Assembly (NCBI GenBank): GCA_964528095.1
Contig: CAZGSG010000130.1
Span: forward strand, 1-15,140
Direction of reading: 5' to 3'
Length of the DNA stretch: 15,140 nt
DNA from: CAZGSG01 sp964528095
Lineage (GTDB): Bacteria > Bacteroidota > Bacteroidia > Chitinophagales > Chitinophagaceae
Each line of letters starts with the position of its first letter. Position 1 is the first letter of the stretch. The position numbers and the translations under genes were made by a program. The notes beneath the pieces are model-generated. The model saw only the letters and a program-made list of their open reading frames with translations. It had not been told where the DNA came from and did no database searches. Shown here piece by piece: positions 7,555 through 14,478 of this stretch.

Positions 7555-9078
7555 ATGAAAATCTATATAAAACAGTTCACCGCCAGCCTTGCTTTTGTAA
7601 TGGCATTGTTTTCAGCAGAAGCACAAACTGCCGAACAGTTATTTAAAGCGGCAGGTTCGCCCGTTAATCCTAAAGTCGCTATCAGCTGGAATCGTTATAA
7701 TGACCATGCAGGCATTACAGAGATCTGTAAAAAGATCGCTGCGGCTTATCCGGACCTTGCCAAACTGGAATCGATCGGTAAATCCTATAAAGGACGTGAT
7801 CTCTGGTGCCTGACGATCACCGATTTCAAAAAAGGTAATCCCGATAAAAAACCGGGAATGTACATCGATGGTAATATTCACTCCAATGAAGTACAGGGCG
7901 CAGAATTTTCGTTATACACTGCATGGTATCTTACTGAAACCTTCAAGGACACAAAATATATACAGGAGTTACTTGCGGACAAAGTATTTTATATCGTGCC
8001 TACTATTAATCCTGATGGCCGAGATAGTTATTTCCATGAACCGAACACAGGCAGCTCCCCCCGCTCAGGTGTAATAAAAGTGGACAATGATCGTGACGGG
8101 CAAGTGGATGAAGATGGCTACGACGATCTGGATGGCGACAATGAGATCCTTATCATGCGTCGTAAAAATTCAAATGGCCGATATCGTGTTGATCCTTCAG
8201 ATCCGAGAAGGATGATACAGGCCGGACCTGATGAAAAAGGTGAATATGAAATACTGGGGCTTGAAGGAAAAGACAATGATGGTGATGGTCTTGTAAACGA
8301 AGATGGATATACATTCGAATACGATCCAAACCGTGACTGGGGATGGGGATGGCAACCGAATAATATTCAGAACGGCGCTTATAAATACCCGTTCTCCTTA
8401 CCTGAAAACAGGGCGGTAATGGAGTTTGTAATGAAACACCCCAACATCGCAGGCGCGCAATCCTATCACAATGCCGGCGGTATGATCCTGCGTGGTCCCG
8501 GTGACCCTACAGATCTTGTAACATACAATCCGCAGGATGTGCAGGTGTATGATGTAATAGCCAAAAAAGGAGAAGAACTGATGCCGGGCTACAGATATCT
8601 GGTTGTCTATAAAGATCTTTATTCCGCTTACGGAGGTGAACTGGATTGGTTTTACGGCGGTCGTGGCATATACACTTACTCCAATGAATTATGGACGCCT
8701 TACCTGTTCTTTAACAAAGACGCTACCAGGGACCCACAGGACAATAGTTCATTCCAGTTTGACCGGTATCTTTTATTCAAAGACGCGTTTGTAGACTGGC
8801 ACGAGTTTGATCATCCGCAATATGGCAAGATCGAAATAGGTGGTTTTAAAAAGAACTTCGGCAGAGCGCATCCGGGTTTCCTGCTTGAAAGTGACGCCCA
8901 TCGTAATATGTCTTTCACCGTTTACCATTCTTATCATACACCAAAACTGGCGGTTGATACGATACTGGAAAAAGACCTGGGCAATGGACTAAAGCAGGTA
9001 ACAGCTGTTGTCTACAATCGCCGTGGCCGGCCAACGCATAACCACCAGCATCTCAAATATCAAAGCGAACTCTCGTGA
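7555..9078 (+). CDS. secreted M14 zinc carboxypeptidase, truncated by an in-frame TGA
   Basis: I place the start at ATG 7555, not the earlier in-frame ATG 7513, because it directly gives a Sec signal peptide (MKIYIKQFTASLAFVMALFS, then AEAQ). The predicted product is 507 residues. M14 active-site residues are all present: GNIHSNE with zinc ligands His109 and Glu112, NPDGR at 152-156, NRDW with Arg260, SYHNAGG with the third ligand His305, and NELW with catalytic Glu378. Acidic loops DNDRDGQVDEDG, DDLDGDNE and DNDGDGLVNEDG (about 177-251) interrupt the catalytic domain and probably bind calcium. It should trim residues from peptides or muropeptides outside the inner membrane; the substrate is unknown. 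TGA at 9076-9078 ends the frame inside the C-terminal beta domain that the upstream paralogue has in full. The catalytic domain is complete, so the short product might still be active. Confidence 0.88.
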   Translation: MKIYIKQFTASLAFVMALFSAEAQTAEQLFKAAGSPVNPKVAISWNRYNDHAGITEICKKIAAAYPDLAKLESIGKSYKGRDLWCLTITDFKKGNPDKKPGMYIDGNIHSNEVQGAEFSLYTAWYLTETFKDTKYIQELLADKVFYIVPTINPDGRDSYFHEPNTGSSPRSGVIKVDNDRDGQVDEDGYDDLDGDNEILIMRRKNSNGRYRVDPSDPRRMIQAGPDEKGEYEILGLEGKDNDGDGLVNEDGYTFEYDPNRDWGWGWQPNNIQNGAYKYPFSLPENRAVMEFVMKHPNIAGAQSYHNAGGMILRGPGDPTDLVTYNPQDVQVYDVIAKKGEELMPGYRYLVVYKDLYSAYGGELDWFYGGRGIYTYSNELWTPYLFFNKDATRDPQDNSSFQFDRYLLFKDAFVDWHEFDHPQYGKIEIGGFKKNFGRAHPGFLLESDAHRNMSFTVYHSYHTPKLAVDTILEKDLGNGLKQVTAVVYNRRGRPTHNHQHLKYQSELS

Positions 9079-9297
9079 TATAGGATCCCGACAGGCGCAA
9101 AAGTACTGGCCGGTATGACCGTTCAGAATGCAGACCTGGACATTACGACCGAGCAAAAGAATGACCCTGCAATCATTGCTGTAAAAAATATTCCCGGCTT
9201 ATCTGCTGTAACGGTAAGATGGATCGTGCAGGGAGCAGGAAAGTATACGGTGACGGTGGACAGCAGGAAGGGAGGAACAGTGAGTAAGGTGAAGTAA
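9079..9297 (+). pseudogene. stranded C-terminal part of the M14 carboxypeptidase
   Basis: The frame of the upstream M14 gene stays open for 72 codons after its TGA, ending at TAA 9295-9297. The peptide (...IPTGAKVLAGM...RWIVQGAGKYTV...) matches the end of the neighbouring paralogue (...QLSWLIKGTGKLSIEAG...), so it is the missing end of the same domain. Nothing is shifted: a single base change, for example CGA (Arg) or TGG (Trp) to TGA, explains the break. It is unlikely to be expressed alone: the first ATG (9115) is internal to the domain and no promoter is visible. A sequencing error is the main alternative to a true nonsense mutation. Confidence 0.75.
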
Positions 9298-9320
9298 TTG
9301 AGATTGACGAGTACGATGTG

Positions 9321-9352
9321 AATTCAAAATTAAAAAGTCAAAAATAAAAAAT
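9321..9352 (+). repeat. AT-rich dispersed repeat, copy A
   Basis: Begins AATTCAAAATTAAAAA and continues as A runs broken by T or GTC. It shares its first 16 bases with copy C (12924) and is in inverted orientation to copies B (10649) and D (13105). It is the most divergent of the four. Confidence 0.55.
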
Positions 9353-9457
9353 AGATTTCCTGGTAATTAGAAAGAGTGATTATTGAATAATGACCTCTAT
9401 TTTAGTTTCTTCCCGTTCTAAATTAGCGATCCGGACCAGTAATATTTCAATCAGCAA

Positions 9458-9517
9458 AAATGCAAACAAACTACTAAGCCTCGTCGTATGATGAGGCTTA
9501 GTAGTTTGTTTGCATTT
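9458..9517. terminator. long perfect hairpin; terminator or palindromic repeat element
   Basis: Arms 9458-9482 and 9493-9517 are perfectly complementary over 25 bp. Three more inner pairs (one G-U) extend the stem to 28 bp and leave a GTAT loop. The inner AAGCCTC/GAGGCTT core followed by AGTAGTTTGTTT resembles an intrinsic terminator and could end the M14 transcript about 160 bases after its end. Twenty-eight pairs is much longer than a terminator needs, so a small palindromic mobile or dispersed element is an alternative. Confidence 0.6.
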
Positions 9518-9682
9518 GGTTATATACACCTGCTACTACTTCTATGAATTTAATTGGCGAACATTTGCATATATACTGTCATCGTGTTTTATCTTGTCGT
9601 CTACGTTTAACCACCGCTTCACATGAACCGATTAACATTATTGATCCCCTTATATTTAACCAGAAATAGATTTTGTTCCCTG

Positions 9683-9691
9683 TTCTTTTAG
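9683..9691 (+). promoter_or_regulatory. possible -7 box of the TPR lipoprotein gene
   Basis: TTCTTTTAG followed by C resembles TATCTTTTAGC ahead of the SnoaL-like gene and lies 35 bases before the ATG at 9727. The first two bases depart from TA, and no -33 box is clear. Confidence 0.3.
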
Positions 9692-9726
9692 CAGATTCGC
9701 AATTGCTTATTCATTAATTTTAAAAA

Positions 9727-10566
9727 ATGAAAAAAGCGATAACCCTATTCCTGCTTATCCTTAGCATAGGATGCAATAACCGGGATAACCTTAAAAAACT
9801 GGAGCGGGAAGCACTACAACAGGATGCCTTGTTGAACTTTAAACAATCCGTAGTGCTATATGGCAAAATATTAGCTATTGACTCGCTTAATGTGCGGGCA
9901 TTGACAAACCGCGGAAGAGCAAGGATCGATCTTGGAGATACGCTGGCCGGACTTGCTGATCTTGATAAAGCAATTGCCATACATCCACAACCTGAAACCA
10001 TTTTATCCAAAGCAATGGTATTGTCGAGAAAGGACCCGGCAGCTTCTGTTCCTTTTTTCAATATGGCGTATAAAATGGACTCAACCAATAAAGTCGCTAT
10101 TGGCACACTGGTAAATCTGTACAGCGAGATACTACCGCAGAAAGACAGCTTTCTTTTCTATGGCAGCAAGGTCGATCTGAAACAAAAACAGCTTCCCTGG
10201 ATTTTATATAGTCTTATGAGCGGCTATCTTTTATATGAAAAACATGATAAACTAATAGAAATAACTGATCTTATCCTTGAAGCTGATCCCAAAGACGCAT
10301 TTGCTTATAACAACAGGGGTTATGCGAAATTAAAAACCGGGCGGCTCGCAGCTGCTCAATCCGATATCTCCCGCTCACTTGTATATGATTCACTGAATTC
10401 GTACGCGTACAGGAATATGGCGCTTCTTTTCATCCGAAAAAATAAGATAGACTCAACCTGCTATGCCCTGCAAAAAGCAAGAGCCCTGGGCTATACTGAA
10501 AAATATGGACCCGTCGTGGATAGCCTTTATGCCCGTTATTGCAAAAAACCCGGCAATCGCCAATAA
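9727..10566 (+). CDS. TPR-repeat lipoprotein of unknown partner
   Basis: The 279-residue product has a lipoprotein signal peptide with lipobox LSIGC; Cys16 is the expected lipidation site, so it should be anchored to the inner or outer membrane facing the periplasm. Tetratricopeptide-type helices follow: about 35-100 (with ALTNRGRARIDLGDTLAG and DLDKAIAIHP) and again about 190-260 (YNNRGYAKLKTGRLAAAQSD, then AYRNMALLFIRKN). The helices between, near 100-185, are more divergent. TPR proteins act as scaffolds for protein contacts and no enzymatic motif is seen. ATG 9727 follows an A-rich leader (TTTTAAAAA). It stands alone, with a hairpin and AT-rich repeat upstream and an inverted copy of that repeat downstream. 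The binding partner cannot be inferred. Confidence 0.85.
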   Translation: MKKAITLFLLILSIGCNNRDNLKKLEREALQQDALLNFKQSVVLYGKILAIDSLNVRALTNRGRARIDLGDTLAGLADLDKAIAIHPQPETILSKAMVLSRKDPAASVPFFNMAYKMDSTNKVAIGTLVNLYSEILPQKDSFLFYGSKVDLKQKQLPWILYSLMSGYLLYEKHDKLIEITDLILEADPKDAFAYNNRGYAKLKTGRLAAAQSDISRSLVYDSLNSYAYRNMALLFIRKNKIDSTCYALQKARALGYTEKYGPVVDSLYARYCKKPGNRQ

Positions 10567-10648
10567 ATAGTTTCACTGACTAAATTCAACAATAAAAAAA
10601 TCAATACGCAATACCTCATTAACCATTGTTTGACAGGGATAGGCCGTT

Positions 10649-10680
10649 ATTTTTTAATTTTTACTTTTGAATTTTGAATT
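10649..10680 (-). repeat. AT-rich dispersed repeat, copy B
   Basis: This 32-base block is identical at 31 positions to copy D (13105-13136), including a 25-base exact core (10656-10680). Read on the minus strand it begins AATTCAAAATTCAAAAGTAA. It is inverted relative to copy A, so the pair brackets the hairpin and the TPR lipoprotein gene. Confidence 0.7.
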
Positions 10681-10698
10681 CCTTCTCCCTTCTTTTAA

Positions 10699-10732
10699 TT
10701 TTGTCCGTTTACCTTTTTTTTCACAACTTTAG
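10699..10732 (+). promoter_or_regulatory. possible promoter of the S10 peptidase gene
   Basis: TTTTG (10699-10703) could serve as the -33 box. After 21 bases comes AACTTTAG (10725-10732) followed by C, which resembles the TTTAGC elements ahead of other genes here. The A in place of the first T of TAnnTTTG weakens the call. The leader to ATG 10791 would be about 50 bases. Confidence 0.35.
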
Positions 10733-10790
10733 CTCTTACCTCACTCCTGAGATTCACGCCTTCCGTTTCATTCTAAACCAAGACATGATC

Positions 10791-12353
10791 ATGAAAAAAG
10801 TATTTATTACCAGTTTTTTTATTTGTACAGCTTATTTTCAACTTGTGGCACAACAGCCTGGTGTAAGAGAGCAACGTACCTCCACTCCTTCACCTGTAGC
10901 TGCACCAGCCCCCAAAGAAGAAAAAACGGGTGGCCCCAATATTGTTTTTAATCCTGATAACAATGTAGTCACCACCCATGAAACAACGATCAAAGGGCAG
11001 CGGATCTCTTATAAAGCGACAACCGGCACCATGCCTGTATGGGATGATGATGGCAAATGTATCGCCGGTATATTCTATACATTTTATGAACGTTCGGGTA
11101 TTACCGACCGCTCTACCAGGCCGCTGGTCATCTCGTTCAATGGCGGACCCGGCTCAGCCTCCGTTTGGATGGAAATCGCTTATACCGGACCAAGACTGCT
11201 GAACATTGACGATGAGGGGTATCCTGTACAACCTTATGGCATTAAGGAAAACCCCTACTCAATTCTTGATGTAGCAGATATCGTTTTTGTAAATCCTGTC
11301 AATACCGCTTATTCACGCGCAATGAGTAAGGACGTGCCTGGTACCAAATTTTTTGGTGTGCGTGCAGACATCCGCTACCTCGCAGAATGGATCGGCACAT
11401 TTGTTACACGCAATAATCGCTGGTCTTCACCTAAATTTTTAATTGGTGAAAGCTATGGCACTACCCGTGTATCAGGTCTTGCACTGGAACTCCAGAATTC
11501 ACAGTGGATGTATTTGAATGGAGTGGTACTTGTTTCTCCCACCGACCTGGGGATTGAACGTGGTGGCCCAGTAGAAGCAGCCCTGCGTTTACCTTACTTT
11601 GCTGCCACTGCATGGGACCATAAAGTATTGCCTGCCGATCTGCAAAAGAAAGACCTGACCGATATGTTGCCTGAAGTAGAAACTTTTACGATCAATGAAT
11701 TGATCCCGGCCATCAGTAAAGGGAATTCTATAACCGATGAGCAAAAAAAATATATCGCCGATAAGATGGCGCGGTATTCAGGTCTATCTTCCAAAGTGAT
11801 CCTGCAACATAATTTTGATGTACCACCCTCTTTTTTCTGGAAAGAATTATTAAGGGATAAGGGGTTTACCGTCGGACGGCTGGATTCACGTTACCTGGGT
11901 ATGGATAAAGAAGATGCAGGTGATGGGCCTGATTATAACGCGGAACTGACTTCCTGGCTACATTCTTTTACACCAGCTATCAATACCTATATGAGGAATG
12001 AACTGAATTATAAAACCGATCTTAAATACCTGATGTTTGGGAATGTAAATCCGTGGGACCGTACCGGTGACAGAACCGGAGAAAACCTGCGCCAGGCAAT
12101 GGCCCAGAATCCTTACCTGCATGTAATGGTGCAATCCGGTTATTATGATGGAGCCTGTGATTATTTCAATGCTAAATACAATATGTGGCAGATGGACCCC
12201 GGTGGCAAATTAAAAAACCGGATGAGCTGGAAAGGCTATCGCAGCGGACACATGATGTATCTCCGCAAACAGGATCTTGAAACAAGCAACCAGGATATAC
12301 GGGAATTCATCAAAGCATCATTGCCCAAGCCAGGAGAACCCGCGAAGTATTAA
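10791..12353 (+). CDS. secreted S10 family serine carboxypeptidase
   Basis: This alpha/beta-hydrolase exopeptidase is expected to remove C-terminal residues from peptides in the periplasm or medium. I start it at ATG 10791, which gives a 520-residue product with a clean signal peptide (MKKVFITSFFICTAYFQLVA). ATG 10785 two codons earlier is an alternative. The longer frame from TTG 10674 would begin inside the AT-rich repeat and read through the likely promoter, so I reject it. The oxyanion motif NGGPGS is at 117-122, the nucleophile Ser221 in GESYG (219-223), Asp453 in GYYDGACD, and His487 in SGHMMY, so the triad is complete. A Pro/Thr/Ala-rich linker (about 30-48) lies before the catalytic domain. 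It is single-gene, closed by a strong terminator. Substrate specificity is unknown. Confidence 0.92.
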   Translation: MKKVFITSFFICTAYFQLVAQQPGVREQRTSTPSPVAAPAPKEEKTGGPNIVFNPDNNVVTTHETTIKGQRISYKATTGTMPVWDDDGKCIAGIFYTFYERSGITDRSTRPLVISFNGGPGSASVWMEIAYTGPRLLNIDDEGYPVQPYGIKENPYSILDVADIVFVNPVNTAYSRAMSKDVPGTKFFGVRADIRYLAEWIGTFVTRNNRWSSPKFLIGESYGTTRVSGLALELQNSQWMYLNGVVLVSPTDLGIERGGPVEAALRLPYFAATAWDHKVLPADLQKKDLTDMLPEVETFTINELIPAISKGNSITDEQKKYIADKMARYSGLSSKVILQHNFDVPPSFFWKELLRDKGFTVGRLDSRYLGMDKEDAGDGPDYNAELTSWLHSFTPAINTYMRNELNYKTDLKYLMFGNVNPWDRTGDRTGENLRQAMAQNPYLHVMVQSGYYDGACDYFNAKYNMWQMDPGGKLKNRMSWKGYRSGHMMYLRKQDLETSNQDIREFIKASLPKPGEPAKY

Positions 12354-12383
12354 GAATAACTGCTTCAGACTGACAACACTTAT

Positions 12384-12429
12384 AAAAAGAATGCCAGGGA
12401 AAATTTAGTTTTCCCTGGCATTCTTTTTT
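12384..12429 (+). terminator. strong intrinsic terminator of the S10 peptidase gene
   Basis: Arms 12384-12403 and 12409-12428 are perfectly complementary over 20 bp around a TTTAG loop. The centre includes GCCAGGG/CCCTGGC, with a six-T run on the 3' side and five As on the 5' side. It starts 30 bases after the stop codon and separates this gene from the SnoaL-like gene. Confidence 0.9.
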
Positions 12430-12472
12430 ACCGGCCGGCTATTGCACCCAATATTATTTCAAAGAATAGCAG

Positions 12473-12483
12473 TATCTTTTAGC
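12473..12483 (+). promoter_or_regulatory. possible -7 box of the SnoaL-like gene
   Basis: TATCTTTTAGC fits TAnnTTT followed by AGC, the variant seen ahead of several genes here. It lies about 30 bases before the ATG at 12512, just after the preceding terminator. The leader that follows contains repeated AACCA. No -33 box is evident. Confidence 0.4.
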
Positions 12484-12511
12484 AACCAATTAACCAACCA
12501 AAAGAACCACC

Positions 12512-12913
12512 ATGAATAATTCGGAACGCCTGCTTCAATGGTATGAAGAAGTGTGGAATAAAGGCAATGAGGATTTCATTGACCAGATGATGCATCGTAA
12601 TGTGATCATCCACGGATTAGACCCTGTAGGATCAACAGAAGGGATTGAGAACTTTAAATCATTTTATAAAAATTTCCGCCTTTCATTCCCTGTTACTAAA
12701 GTGGAATTAAAACCACTAATAGAAGACCAAGAATCCGCTGCCGGTTATTGTCTTATCACTGCAACAACGGAGAAAGGAAAAGAAGTTGTATTCACTGGTT
12801 TGTCCGTAGCAAAATTCAAGGACGGAATGCTGGTAGAAGGATGGAATAATTTTGACTTTTTGAAGATGTATCAGCAACTCGGACATATACTTGTGTCGCA
12901 GATCGAATCCTGA
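12512..12913 (+). CDS. SnoaL-like / NTF2-fold small protein
   Basis: The 133-residue cytosolic protein has the size and pattern of the SnoaL-like ester-cyclase group in the NTF2-like superfamily: an N-terminal helix with EEVWNKGNEDFIDQMM, a central strand region with HGLDPVGSTEGIENFKSFY, and a closing segment EGWNNFDFLKMYQQLG that is typical of this group. These proteins form a cone-shaped pocket that in different members catalyses ring closure, hydrolysis or isomerisation of small molecules, or only binds them. Without polyketide genes nearby, a role in antibiotic synthesis is unlikely and the substrate is unknown. It is flanked by a terminator upstream and a gene-free AT-rich region downstream, so it is probably a single-gene unit. 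Confidence 0.85.
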   Translation: MNNSERLLQWYEEVWNKGNEDFIDQMMHRNVIIHGLDPVGSTEGIENFKSFYKNFRLSFPVTKVELKPLIEDQESAAGYCLITATTEKGKEVVFTGLSVAKFKDGMLVEGWNNFDFLKMYQQLGHILVSQIES

Positions 12914-12923
12914 TCATGGGATT

Positions 12924-12948
12924 AATTCAAAATTAAAAATTAAAAAAT
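12924..12948 (+). repeat. AT-rich dispersed repeat, copy C
   Basis: Begins AATTCAAAATTAAAAATT, sharing its first 16 bases with copy A, and lies just after the SnoaL-like gene stop. It is inverted relative to copy D at 13105, with about 156 bases between them. Confidence 0.6.
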
Positions 12949-13104
12949 AGCCTCCGTATCTTCTGACGAACTACAGTTTTGGATTTTTATTATTTAATCA
13001 TTATTGTCTGTGTGAAAGCCCGCCCTTCGAATATAGCTTCACGTATCGTAAGTATTTAAAAAAATCATTCCAAACACAAAGAACAAAATCAGTCTTAGTA
13101 CAGC

Positions 13105-13136
13105 ATTTTTGAATTTTTACTTTTGAATTTTGAATT
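13105..13136 (-). repeat. AT-rich dispersed repeat, copy D
   Basis: Identical to copy B at 31 of 32 positions, with an exact 25-base core at 13112-13136. On the minus strand it begins AATTCAAAATTCAAAAGTAA. The flanking sequences of B and D are unrelated, so the similarity is confined to the repeat. Confidence 0.7.
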
Positions 13137-13467
13137 TACCCTCCATCCTGCCAAAACATGCCTGACGAATTAACAGGAAACTATTTTTGACCATACAGGC
13201 ATGGTAACCACTCCCCTACGCATCTATCGTAATTTCCCCTATTGCAAAATGCTATGATACACCGGTTTTCCGAGGTATTTTGTGCCCTGTTAGAGAATAC
13301 ATACATACCCAGTACTCAGCGCCGGACAAATGAAAACCTGAACGTCCGTACCCCCGGCAGCAACACAGTACCTACTTCCCAATATACTATGCTTAAATTC
13401 CGTTCCAATCATCCTGTGCTGAATTTTTTATAATCCAAACCTCAGGGTCGGCATTGTTTTACCTAAA

Positions 13468-14400
13468 ATGAAAACGATGTTGAACAGAAGATTTGTAAGT
13501 GCAGTTCTTATTAGCACCACGCTGTTTGGTAGCACAACTGTACTAAACGCGACAGGTATACAATTACCTGGTGACAGTATCAAAAAACCGGCAAATGACA
13601 GTACCGGCGAACTACTACATTTTAATGCCAAACTCTTACAGGTTAGTGGCACCTATAAAATGGATGAAGCAGCCATTCCAGTAATAAAACTCAATAGCCA
13701 GGCTGTTAAGTTCGTAGATGAATACCTTGCAAAGAATGCCGGTATGTTACAAAAGATAAAGGAAAAGAATCCCGGCTATTTTACCATCATGGATTCCGTG
13801 TTCAGCCAGTATGGTTTGCCGGTAGAAGTAAAATACCTCGCCATCATTGAGTCACAGTTAAAACCAACAATCGTTTCACGTGCAGGGGCAGTTGGAGCAT
13901 GGCAGTTAATGCCGGTAACAGCTCGTAATTTCTCACTGAAGGTGAGTGCAAAGTATGACGAGCGTAAACACTTTTATAAAAGCACCGTGGCTGCAGCAAA
14001 ATATCTTACTTACCTGTACGAAAAATTTGATGACTGGTTATTAGTGATGGCTGCATATAATGGTGGACCCGGCACAGTTTATAAAGCGATAAAAAGATCA
14101 GGCAGTCGCAATTTCTGGAAACTGCAGGAATATCTTCCCAAAGAAACAAGAGCGCATGTAAAAAAATTCATCAGTACCCATTATTACTACGAGCAGGAAG
14201 GCAGTATTGCCACATTGACCAGGGATGAAGTGCTTGCATACCGCGAATTAATGACCGCGTTTGTTGCAAAACAAAACAGTTTACAGGAATTAAAACAGCC
14301 TGCGGCAATAACCACACCTCTTACTGAGCGCAATACAGAAGAAGAAAAATCGGTCACGATACAAACCGCAGTGGTAGCAAAAGCCCATGAAGAAAAATAA
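13468..14400 (+). CDS. secreted lytic transglycosylase, MltD type (GH23)
   Basis: The 310-residue product is expected to cleave the MurNAc-GlcNAc glycosidic bond of peptidoglycan with formation of 1,6-anhydro-MurNAc, acting in the periplasm in wall turnover. A signal peptide covers about residues 1-29 (RR, then a hydrophobic stretch, ending LNATG). The SLT domain is at about 105-240: catalytic Glu128 in AIIESQLKPT, then SRAGAVGAWQLMP (137-149) and AAYNGGPG (195-202), all as in the family. There is no LysM domain: the tail from about 270 is a polar, Glu- and Thr-rich extension, so it is shorter than E. coli MltD. ATG 13468 follows CCTAAA; ATG 13477 is an alternative start. It stands alone, with the palindromic element 80 bases after its stop. 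Confidence 0.92.
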   Translation: MKTMLNRRFVSAVLISTTLFGSTTVLNATGIQLPGDSIKKPANDSTGELLHFNAKLLQVSGTYKMDEAAIPVIKLNSQAVKFVDEYLAKNAGMLQKIKEKNPGYFTIMDSVFSQYGLPVEVKYLAIIESQLKPTIVSRAGAVGAWQLMPVTARNFSLKVSAKYDERKHFYKSTVAAAKYLTYLYEKFDDWLLVMAAYNGGPGTVYKAIKRSGSRNFWKLQEYLPKETRAHVKKFISTHYYYEQEGSIATLTRDEVLAYRELMTAFVAKQNSLQELKQPAAITTPLTERNTEEEKSVTIQTAVVAKAHEEK

Positions 14401-14478
14401 ATCGTAAGCTAACAGGATACAGGTTTACGTTGCGGGATTCTTATACCACCTGAGCAACCATAACGTAGAAAAACAATT

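Larger units (their letters stand above)
9298..9726. other. intergenic region between the M14 and TPR lipoprotein genes
   Basis: This 429-base spacer contains no supportable gene. It holds one copy of the AT-rich dispersed repeat (9321-9352), the long hairpin (9458-9517) and, at its end, a possible -7 box for the lipoprotein gene (9683-9691). The rest shows no obvious structure. Confidence 0.6.
12914..13467. other. gene-free region between the SnoaL-like and transglycosylase genes
   Basis: It holds AT-rich repeat copies C and D in inverted orientation about 160 bases apart, and an 8-bp inverted repeat CATGCCTG/CAGGCATG (13157-13164 and 13196-13203). The only open frame of note (13242-13433, 63 codons) has no recognisable domain or signal and I do not call it. 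No clear promoter for the transglycosylase is seen. Confidence 0.55.

Noticed and set aside
9076..9078. TGA as selenocysteine or programmed recoding
   Set aside because: The position is in a beta domain away from the active site, it does not align with a Cys in the paralogue, and no SECIS-like hairpin is evident just downstream. Mutation or sequencing error is simpler.
10674..10790. Longer N-terminus for the S10 peptidase starting at TTG 10674
   Set aside because: It would start inside an AT-rich dispersed repeat, cross the likely promoter and place a second hydrophobic segment ahead of a clean signal peptide at 10791.
13242..13433. 63-codon open frame before the transglycosylase gene
   Set aside because: No domain, signal peptide or homologous neighbour; its composition looks like random spacer sequence.
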